From Deltaproteobacteria bacterium (GTDB lineage Bacteria > Desulfobacterota > Desulfobulbia > Desulfobulbales > SURF-16): 14,919 nucleotides of DNA. Shown here in pieces: positions 7,638 through 14,419 of the stretch. Both the position numbers and the translations under genes were made by a program. The stretch covers positions 1 to 14,919 of the forward strand of contig JAOZSN010000069.1 of assembly GCA_029939635.1 (NCBI GenBank), given 5' to 3'. A model generated the notes under the pieces. That model ran no database searches. It was not told where the DNA came from and was given only the letters and a program-made list of their open reading frames with translations. Each line of letters begins with the position of its first letter. Positions within the stretch are counted from its first letter, which is position 1.

Positions 7638-7655
7638 CCTTGATTTAGGTCAAGG
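7638..7655 (-). promoter_or_regulatory. HcpR/FNR-like operator upstream of hcp
   Basis: A palindrome with perfect 6-base arms, CCTTGA and TCAAGG, around a 6-base centre. On the minus strand its core reads TTGACC-TA-AATCAA. The left half equals the HcpR half-site reported for sulfate reducers (TTGACC-N2-GGTCAA), and the right half equals an FNR-type half-site. Its centre, 7646.5, is 41.5 bases before the predicted start at 7605, the standard position for CRP/FNR-family class II activation. The regulator gene is not in the window. Confidence 0.7.
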
Positions 7656-7755
7656 GAATGAAAATTTTTTTAAAAAGGGGAATGAAATGATTATGAGAGC
7701 TGGGAGGAGCGGAAGTCAAGATGTTTGTTTGGTTATAAAAGTTGAACCAACGTAC

Positions 7756-9903
7756 TCATCCCTGTTGAATTATTTGCGTTCTCATGCTCCAAATCAGGGT
7801 TACACATGGAGCTATAAAAATAAAAGAAAAGATAAGGACTACCTTTAGGGAGGATGGGTTTGAAGCCAGCTGTGCTAAGAAAGCTAATTTGCTCTGCTGG
7901 AGAGCAGGGGCAGCTAAGTAAAAAATAACGGCTATGAGTAAAAAAAGTGCCTCAACAATAAGCAATTTTTTACCAAAAATCCTAAACCCTTTAATGAAAA
8001 GAGAAATCTTGAGCATGTTTTTTTGCTGACCCATGAGAGAAGAAATTTCTTCCTCGAGTTTTTTGAAAACAGTCTGGGCGCGCAGGTGAGATTTTGCATC
8101 GCTGTTTTGCAGCAATTTTTGGGCGCGTTTTAAGTTGGCTTGTGCTTGCAGTAAATTTGCCTGGAATGTTTTAAAGCTTTTTTTATAATCAAAATTATGC
8201 CACGTCTTGGAACAGAGGTCGAGGTTATCTGCTATACTGCTAAGCCCTTTATCAAGTAGAGTTTTTTGCTCTTCAAGGGCCTTCTTGGAGTTTTTGACGA
8301 TACCTTGACAACGTTCTGCAACCTCAAGGAGGCCATAATAGCTTTGGTTTTTTAATAGCTTGTTCAGTGTTCGTAATGATGTAAATTGGCTCTTGATAAA
8401 TGCGTCATCCTGGGCAAACCAAGACTGAAGTTTACGAAATTCACCCTTGGCCTTATTCATGCTGTCTGTTGCTTCTTTCTGCAAGTTTTGAAATATTTTA
8501 CTTGCCTTTGCATCAAGGATGCCTTGAATGGGGATGAGGGCTGGGTCCATGATGGTAAGTAAAAAAAACTCCTTATTGCCTACTAACATGGTCTTTAATA
8601 GCTTGTTGACCTGCTTATGATTATTGTCATCCTTGACTATTAATTGTAGTTTTCGATACTGAACATCAATGGCATCAAAATTAACCCCCTGCAGGCTACT
8701 CATGGTCTCCCGAAGCTGCCAGTCATTTTGTTGTAATTCATAGAATCTGGTCTGAAGAAGGAGACCGTATATTTTTTCTTTTTCACTAGCAGCAAGCTCT
8801 AGGGCTCTTTCCAGGTAGCGTCCCATTTCTTTTGGTTTGTCTGTTTCCAGGGCTAGAAAGGTAAGGCCGATAAAGGCGTAAAATGATTTTTTACTTGAGA
8901 CTTGCCTGCTTTCAAGAACCAACATTTTTCTGGCGCTGTCATAGTCTCCTACTCGGAGGCTATCTAAACCCAGCTGTAAATTTTTATTATCCAGTGTCAA
9001 TTCCTCGGTACATTTGGTTCCACTCCAGCTTGAATTATTGGCAAAGGCCTGATGCCAGAGAAATCGGAACTGGTAAATAACATAGATATCAAGAAAGCTT
9101 GTTAAGATAAGCAATTCTTTGTTTTTACGTATTTCTTTTGGTTTAACACCAGCAATCATTTTTTTGATTAACGGCAGAAAATTGCTGAATGCCTTGGGGT
9201 AGATGGCATTAATTTCTGTAAAATTTAAGAAACCCAGTTCATCAATGCTCCGAATATCAATACCAATTTTTTTACTAGGGCAGTCGCTTGGCTTATGGTT
9301 GTGCATGCCACAGTAAAAACACTCAGCTATATCTCCTTCAACCGCAACACCTCTGCAGGAGAAAAGTTGCTTTTGTCCATCGGCTGCAGAAGATCCTTTT
9401 TCCAAACGGTAGCAGCCTGCAACATCTTGTTTGTTGGCATAGGCAGGCAGTTGTTTCCTTTCTGGTAATTTATCCCAGGCATTGGCAAAGATATCTGTAA
9501 TGTATATCTCCTCATAGGTCAGGTGTGTCCAAAACGTTGCTTGTGTTTCGTGCAGTTCAAGGGTGGATGGAGATTTCTTGGGGTGGATGATGATTTGTAA
9601 AGGGGCGTTGCCAGAGGCGTCCTCCCAGTCAAACTCCTCTTTTATTTGCTGGATGGCTGTCTGGATTGTTTTAATTGCTAGTGCTGGCGAGGGGAAGGAG
9701 AGGATGATGATTTCATCATTGCTACCCTTTTCCTCAATGGCGGATTGTTTAAGAAGGGTAGCCAGGGCGTTAACAAACGGCAACCACCGGTTGTTGAGGA
9801 TTTTTTCACCCTGATTGGTTAAACACCTGACAACAGTCAAAGTGGGGATTTTTTTAGCCATAGTTCCTGTATGTATTTGTTGGGGGAGGCGGTTAATAGA
9901 CAA
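7756..9903 (-). CDS. Multidomain protein: cyclase-like N-terminus, CCHC zinc knuckle, coiled coil, two membrane helices
   Basis: A 715-residue protein I cannot assign to a named family. Residues about 20-150 resemble a class III nucleotide cyclase fold: the stretch NDEIIILSFPSPALAIKTI at 62 aligns with the GD-x-F-x-spxxA region, but the catalytic aspartates are missing, so activity is unlikely. A CX2CX4HX4C zinc knuckle follows (C195, C198, H203, C208), rare in bacteria. Residues about 305-400 look TPR-like, 465-625 are charged helices and probable coiled coil, and two membrane helices lie at 647-664 and 687-706. There is no signal peptide, so most of the protein should be cytoplasmic. The start at 9903 is TTG, preceded by GAGG at six bases and overlapping the deaminase stop by 11 bases. 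An ATG at 9861 is an alternative but has a badly spaced ribosome site. Confidence 0.75.
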   Translation of the reverse strand: MSINRLPQQIHTGTMAKKIPTLTVVRCLTNQGEKILNNRWLPFVNALATLLKQSAIEEKGSNDEIIILSFPSPALAIKTIQTAIQQIKEEFDWEDASGNAPLQIIIHPKKSPSTLELHETQATFWTHLTYEEIYITDIFANAWDKLPERKQLPAYANKQDVAGCYRLEKGSSAADGQKQLFSCRGVAVEGDIAECFYCGMHNHKPSDCPSKKIGIDIRSIDELGFLNFTEINAIYPKAFSNFLPLIKKMIAGVKPKEIRKNKELLILTSFLDIYVIYQFRFLWHQAFANNSSWSGTKCTEELTLDNKNLQLGLDSLRVGDYDSARKMLVLESRQVSSKKSFYAFIGLTFLALETDKPKEMGRYLERALELAASEKEKIYGLLLQTRFYELQQNDWQLRETMSSLQGVNFDAIDVQYRKLQLIVKDDNNHKQVNKLLKTMLVGNKEFFLLTIMDPALIPIQGILDAKASKIFQNLQKEATDSMNKAKGEFRKLQSWFAQDDAFIKSQFTSLRTLNKLLKNQSYYGLLEVAERCQGIVKNSKKALEEQKTLLDKGLSSIADNLDLCSKTWHNFDYKKSFKTFQANLLQAQANLKRAQKLLQNSDAKSHLRAQTVFKKLEEEISSLMGQQKNMLKISLFIKGFRIFGKKLLIVEALFLLIAVIFYLAAPALQQSKLAFLAQLASNPSSLKVVLIFSFIFIAPCVTLIWSMRTQIIQQG

Positions 9904-10357
9904 TCTTACCCTCTAGCTCATCCCAGCTTTGCATGGCATCCAGGGCCTCCTCGCGGTTAAGTTGGGTGGCGGGGATAGAACGGGAGGCCGGTTCAAGGGG
10001 GATTTCGTTATAGATGAGATCATCAGAAAAACCAATGGCAGCGGCATCCTTGCGACTGGCGGCATAGTAGATATGCTCAAGGCCGGCCCAGTAAATGGCG
10101 GCCAGACACATGGGACATGGCTCACAACTTATATAGATAGAGCAGCCAGCCAGGCTAAAATCACCCCGTTGGCGACAGGCGTTACGAATGGCGGTGACCT
10201 CGGCATGGGCGGTGGGGTCGTTGTCACGGGTAACCATATTAACGCCACTGGCGATAATCTCACCATTTTCTACAATAACGGCGCCAAAGGGGCCGCCCCC
10301 GGTGCGGACATTGGCCTCGGCCAGGGTGATGGCCTGTGTGATGAATTTTTCATGCAT
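9893..10357 (-). CDS. guaD: Guanine deaminase (cytidine-deaminase fold)
   Basis: A 154-residue zinc enzyme closely resembling Bacillus subtilis GuaD, which converts guanine to xanthine and ammonia in purine salvage or nitrogen recovery. The zinc site is H51-A-E53 plus PCPMC with C81 and C84, where E53 is the proton shuttle. Features typical of this family rather than TadA are NDPTAHAEVTAIR at 46, the FSDDLIYNEIP block at 110-120 that supplies a second acidic residue, and a C-terminal tyrosine (Y154). Length matches the family (about 156). The ATG is preceded by AGGAAAG at about seven bases. Its end overlaps the start of the 715-residue gene by 11 bases, so the two are likely translationally coupled. 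A related nucleoside or tRNA deaminase is the alternative but fits less well. Confidence 0.85.
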   Translation of the reverse strand: MHEKFITQAITLAEANVRTGGGPFGAVIVENGEIIASGVNMVTRDNDPTAHAEVTAIRNACRQRGDFSLAGCSIYISCEPCPMCLAAIYWAGLEHIYYAASRKDAAAIGFSDDLIYNEIPLEPASRSIPATQLNREEALDAMQSWDELEGKIVY

Positions 10358-10385
10358 GCTTACTTTCCTGGTTATTGGGAAAAGG

Positions 10386-10424
10386 TGTATGGTTTGCGCT
10401 GTAGTTTGGTCAAATAATTATTTG
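10386..10424 (-). promoter_or_regulatory. Candidate promoter and palindrome upstream of guaD
   Basis: The 83-base gap before the deaminase gene holds, on the minus strand, TTGACC (10408-10413) as a -35, then a 16-base spacer and a weak -10, CATACA (10386-10391). A perfect 14-base palindrome, CAAATAATTATTTG (10411-10424), overlaps the -35 and could be an operator. No terminator is seen between the preceding gene and this point, so read-through from the upstream operon is also possible. Confidence 0.3.
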
Positions 10425-10440
10425 TATGTCCCCAAAAAAC

Positions 10441-11856
10441 TTACTTTCTTTCCATCACCAAGCGAAAACCAATGTTCTTGCTGCCTTGTTCAGGGATTTG
10501 CTGGCCACGGCTGGAGATACGTAGCCTGGATAGACCATCTTGCCAACTGCCACCTCGGTTGACCCTGTTCGTTCCCATCCCTAAATAAAGTGGGTTGTCG
10601 CGGTCGTGGTTGAGGTAAGCATCTGGGTTATAGACATCCTCCACCCATTCCCAGACATTGCCAGTCATGTCATAGAGTTCAAAGCTATTGGCCAGGTAAG
10701 AGGCCACCGGCGCACTGACTGGAGCACCATCGTCACAGCTCAGCGGGGTGATTTTCTCTACCTGCAGAGTCTCAGCAGCCTTTCTATCATAGCCGTTGGC
10801 TCGGCGGCATATTTCATCAGCTGGCCAGGCAAAGCTGGTGCTGCTAGTGGCGCGGGCGGCATACTCCCACTCTGCCTCACTGGGCAGGCGAAAGGTGGCT
10901 CCCATATTCTCATACTGTGCGGTGAGGCTGGTGGCAAAGGCCCGTGCCTCCTGCCAGCTCACCATAACTGCTGGTTGGCTGTCATGGTTGAGGTCATAGG
11001 AGAGATGCTCGCCGCTGTCATGGCCAGGCTGCAGGGCGCGAAATTGACCATTGCTTGTCTCTGTTTGTGCCAGCCAGAAGCCATCCAGGCAGACACGGTG
11101 GGCCGGGTTTTCATCCGGGTAATAAAGGGGGGTATTTTTTTGTTCATCTGGACTCATTTGTCGCGATTGACCCATGACAAAGCAGCCTGGTTTGATCCAG
11201 ATAAAATGGATACCAGTAATCTCCTCTAGCCAGGCCCGAGTCGTTGATTTTGTTGAACTAGATTGCCCGGCAGGTTCTACAGCCAGCCGCATGGCTGGGG
11301 ACGAGATCATGGCTTGTGCTGATTTGTTGGTAGAAGGGGAAGTATTCTCCTGGGACTGGCCGCCACTGATATCTAAGGCCAATTTTCTGATAAGCTGGGG
11401 AACTTTGCTGATATGGCGTGCTGTTACTGATGAGGTGCGCAGGATGCTGCCGCTGCTCGTGTCAATAAGGCGGGCAGTAATGGTGATGCTCTGCTGCCAT
11501 TTAAGCACACTACCGGTAATTATGGCATCAACACCATATATTTTTCCAAGCTCGGCTGATGATTTTTCCTCATCCAGCAGGCCGGTATCGCTGAGTTGTT
11601 GCTCGGCAATGACCTTTTTTAGTAGCACTCTTTCCACCAGGGTGAAGCTCTCTATCTTGCCTAACTCGCTGATCATCCATTCGGCCACAATAGAGCCGGC
11701 ATAGGGGATGTCAAAATTACCCTTGCTGTCAAACTCTATCACTGCCACCTTCATGGGAAGTTCTTCAGCCTGAAGCTGGATTGAGGTTATGGCCACCAGG
11801 GAGAAAATAAGGAGAGTGATGCGTCTTATATATATCAAGAAATAAGACTGTATCAT
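10441..11856 (-). CDS. Exported CsgG/FlgO-like plus SUMF1-domain protein
   Basis: A 471-residue exported protein. Residues 1-30 form a signal peptide ending in LQAEE-type sequence. Residues about 35-165 match the CsgG/FlgO-like fold found in envelope proteins: VAVIEFDSKG at 37, LVERVLLKKVIAEQQL at 73 and LGKIYGVDAIITGSV at 103. After a Ser/Thr-rich linker, 208-471 is a SUMF1 (formylglycine-generating-enzyme-like) domain, with LPSEAEWEYAARA at 324, MTGNVWEWVED at 397, NRGGSW at 433 and NIGFRLV at 461. The two active-site cysteines of true FGE are absent, so it is unlikely to make formylglycine and may instead be a binding or structural module. The ATG overlaps the stop of the 854-residue gene by four bases and has GGAGG seven bases upstream, indicating translational coupling. 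Confidence 0.85.
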   Translation of the reverse strand: MIQSYFLIYIRRITLLIFSLVAITSIQLQAEELPMKVAVIEFDSKGNFDIPYAGSIVAEWMISELGKIESFTLVERVLLKKVIAEQQLSDTGLLDEEKSSAELGKIYGVDAIITGSVLKWQQSITITARLIDTSSGSILRTSSVTARHISKVPQLIRKLALDISGGQSQENTSPSTNKSAQAMISSPAMRLAVEPAGQSSSTKSTTRAWLEEITGIHFIWIKPGCFVMGQSRQMSPDEQKNTPLYYPDENPAHRVCLDGFWLAQTETSNGQFRALQPGHDSGEHLSYDLNHDSQPAVMVSWQEARAFATSLTAQYENMGATFRLPSEAEWEYAARATSSTSFAWPADEICRRANGYDRKAAETLQVEKITPLSCDDGAPVSAPVASYLANSFELYDMTGNVWEWVEDVYNPDAYLNHDRDNPLYLGMGTNRVNRGGSWQDGLSRLRISSRGQQIPEQGSKNIGFRLVMERK

Positions 11857-14417
11857 GGGTCAACCTCCATGTTTGTGGTGGAATGAAGGGTAAGAAAGGC
11901 ATCCATGGCTCGATTATTAGGAATGGTGAGGATGGTTTGATCATCCAAACGCAGACAGGTGGACTGCCAGTTAATTTCCACTACTTCTCCTGGTTCATGG
12001 TTATCAACCTGGAGCCTATCTCCTGGGCTGTAAAGCTTTTCTTGCCAGATGGTCAGGGTAGCCAGAAGATTGGCTGGTTGCAGTTGACAGAGCAAGCTAA
12101 CAAGCAGGAGAGCCAGGATAAGACTGGTAGCACAAGCAAAACCAGTTTCATGTAGGACAAAGATCATGATGGCTAGTAACCCACCGCCAATGATGAGCAC
12201 AAAAGAAAAGAGATGGAGCAGGGGCGGGATCTTTTGTTTGGCCAGCCTTTCAATGGGATACCAGATAAAGGTAGTACAGGCCAGCAAGGAGAGGGCAGCA
12301 GTCAGCAGCCACCAGAGGGCAGTAAAGAGTTGGATAAAGGAACTCTCTCCCATTATCTCACCTGTGAGCAGACGCTGGAGGAGGACAGGCTCGAGGGTGA
12401 GTAAAAAGCTACAGCCAACCAACAGAGAGCCGCAGAAATAGGTTATGGCAAAGCGCTGGGACAAGGGGGAGCCGTTGAAGATAAATAATATAAGTAACAG
12501 GGCTGTACTGATAATGAGCAGCGGCCGGGCCTGGTCAGCATCTAAAAGTCGGCGCAGCACCAGGCTATCTTGCTGCATGGTGATGCAGAGATTATAGGTA
12601 GATGAGTCAATATGGGACATGGTGCGACTGGCCTGCAGGCTACCCTGGGTGATTGTCGGCACCACATCTTGAAAGGTGACGACATCATCAAGCTGCCAGC
12701 CTGGTGGGGTGTCAATATGCTGCCCTTTAAGCCCCATGCCCATTTCATCATTAACAAAAACAAGATTATGACGGGGCAGATCACGGTGGCGTAGGCTGAT
12801 ACCAACCTGATGTTGGCCGGGACGGTAGAAGCCTGGATGAAAATCAAGGCGAAAAAGGCCGCTTACCCTGAAGCGTTTATAGGTAAGGTTGCCTTGTTTT
12901 TCCTCTACAAGCGGTACACCCAAGTGCAGCGGTTCCTGGGAATTGGTGAATTCAATGGCTGAGGTATCAAGCTTGCCTTGGTAGCGCAACCAGATGTTGA
13001 AGTCCAGTTGAGCTGTGCCAGTGGTCAGATCAATAGCAGAAATACGCCTCAGCTTGACACCGGTGAAGAGTACATTAGTCCGGTGCAGGAGTTGATTTTC
13101 AATGGAGATGATATCTCCTTTGAGTTGGGCATCATAGAGATCTGCCACATCGTGGACGGTACGCATGGCTTGGAGTTGGATGGGGGCTGGTGTTACCCTG
13201 CGGCCCCTGAAGATACCTACAGATACGGGCTTGATGGCATCGCCCGTATCGTCAAAATAGTTGAGTCCTGTAACCCCTTCCAAGGCATCCTCGGAGCGAT
13301 GCAGGCCTGTAAGGAAGTTGAGAATCTGCTGACGATCAGCAGCAAGTTTGTCATGTTTTCCACTGATTTCACTGGCCTGTATGGCTTTGGTCAGGATCAT
13401 GGCGGTGTCATAGCCATAGGCTGCTCGCCATTCCGGTTCTTCTTGGTAACGGGCCATAAAACGGCGTTTAAACTGATGTGCCTTACTATTAGCGGTGGCA
13501 AATATCAGCGGTGATAAAACGTAAATCCCATTGGTGTAGTAGCCAGGGGTGAGTTTTTCTTTGCTGTATTCATTGAAGCTGGCTACGAATTTTTGGGAAT
13601 CAAAGGTATGGGGCACCACCATTTTGTTGGTGATACCCTGATCTTTGAGGGCCTTGATTAAGCGACTCCCCTCGCCGGTGTGGCTGGCAATAATAATAAT
13701 ACCAGCATCGATCTTGCTATATAACTCAGTGGCGATTTCAGCCAGCCGTTGGTCAAGGTTGGGGTCTGCTACCTCAAATCCCCAGTTGTACCGGAGTGAT
13801 AGACCACTTTGCCGAGCGCTGGTGCGGATGATCTCTGCCAGTTCACGGCCATAGGCCAGATCCTCATGGATAATGGATATATTGACTTCGCTGGAGAGCT
13901 TGCTGATGTAATTGGGAAGAAAGCGGCCCTGAAAGCTGTCATTGAACAGGGAGCGAAAATACCAGTCATTACCTTTAGTGACATTGATATTGGTGGCCTG
14001 GCCGGTGATGGCCGGGATATGTTCGCGTTGGTACACCTCACCACCGGCAATAGAGCAGGAGGAAAAGGAATGACCAATAACTGCCAGGGCTCGTTTATCA
14101 GCAGCAATCTCTTCTGCAACCTGTCCAGCTTTTTCGGCCTGGCCCAGATCATCATAGAGGTCAAGCACCAGGCCACGGCCGTGCACACCACCGTTGGCAT
14201 TGATCTCTTCAATATAGAGATCTACCCCTTTTTTAAAGGAAAGACCCACGGCCATATTCTTGCCAGATAAGGGTACAGCCAGGGCTAGGTGGATGGTCTC
14301 TTTGAAATTCTGTGTCTGTTTGAGGCTGTTCAGGCCATAGATGCTGGCCAGAGCAATGATGATCACCAGGGCAATACGGCGATTTTGTCCTAAGGCGTTA
14401 TAGAGTGATGGAGTCAT
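11853..14417 (-). CDS. Type 1 periplasmic-binding domain fused to MscS-like channel core
   Basis: An 854-residue membrane protein with an unusual fusion. One N-terminal helix (about 14-30) anchors or exports it. Residues 42-410 are a type 1 periplasmic-binding (Leu/Ile/Val-type, Peripla_BP_6) domain: LAVPLSG at 45, INANGGVHGR at 72, VIGHSFSS at 113, YGYDTAMIL at 334. Residues about 445-600 are beta-rich; GLFRLDF...FYRPGQHQVGISLRH at 520-544 weakly recalls the extracellular domain of pentameric ligand-gated channels. Membrane helices follow at about 631-648, 656-674, 695-718, 731-755 and 757-779. Residues 779-839 match the MscS pore helix and beta domain: QPANLLA, YSPGDRLQV, GEVVEINWQSTCLRL and TIPNNRAMD. 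The MscS C-terminal vestibule is absent, the protein ending 16 residues later. It starts two bases after the upstream solute-binding gene and overlaps the next gene by four bases. Inferred role: channel or receptor gated by a periplasmic ligand. Confidence 0.85.
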   Translation of the reverse strand: MTPSLYNALGQNRRIALVIIIALASIYGLNSLKQTQNFKETIHLALAVPLSGKNMAVGLSFKKGVDLYIEEINANGGVHGRGLVLDLYDDLGQAEKAGQVAEEIAADKRALAVIGHSFSSCSIAGGEVYQREHIPAITGQATNINVTKGNDWYFRSLFNDSFQGRFLPNYISKLSSEVNISIIHEDLAYGRELAEIIRTSARQSGLSLRYNWGFEVADPNLDQRLAEIATELYSKIDAGIIIIASHTGEGSRLIKALKDQGITNKMVVPHTFDSQKFVASFNEYSKEKLTPGYYTNGIYVLSPLIFATANSKAHQFKRRFMARYQEEPEWRAAYGYDTAMILTKAIQASEISGKHDKLAADRQQILNFLTGLHRSEDALEGVTGLNYFDDTGDAIKPVSVGIFRGRRVTPAPIQLQAMRTVHDVADLYDAQLKGDIISIENQLLHRTNVLFTGVKLRRISAIDLTTGTAQLDFNIWLRYQGKLDTSAIEFTNSQEPLHLGVPLVEEKQGNLTYKRFRVSGLFRLDFHPGFYRPGQHQVGISLRHRDLPRHNLVFVNDEMGMGLKGQHIDTPPGWQLDDVVTFQDVVPTITQGSLQASRTMSHIDSSTYNLCITMQQDSLVLRRLLDADQARPLLIISTALLLILFIFNGSPLSQRFAITYFCGSLLVGCSFLLTLEPVLLQRLLTGEIMGESSFIQLFTALWWLLTAALSLLACTTFIWYPIERLAKQKIPPLLHLFSFVLIIGGGLLAIMIFVLHETGFACATSLILALLLVSLLCQLQPANLLATLTIWQEKLYSPGDRLQVDNHEPGEVVEINWQSTCLRLDDQTILTIPNNRAMDAFLTLHSTTNMEVDP

Positions 14418-14419
14418 TT

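Noticed and set aside
7654..7686. Two copies of GGGAATGAAA 24 bases apart upstream of hcp as tandem operator sites.
   Set aside because: The copies are short, not palindromic and fall in A/T-rich DNA, so chance similarity is likely.
7729..7750. TTGGTT/AACCAA hairpin after the 715-residue gene as an intrinsic terminator.
   Set aside because: The stem is only six A/T-rich pairs with a 10-base loop and has no T tract in the direction of transcription.
10441..11160. Active formylglycine-generating enzyme.
   Set aside because: The two catalytic cysteines are not present after the RGGSW motif, and no sulfatase gene is nearby.
10606..11229. A 207-codon open frame on the plus strand.
   Set aside because: It is antisense to the CsgG-SUMF1 gene, which has clear domain motifs in its own frame.
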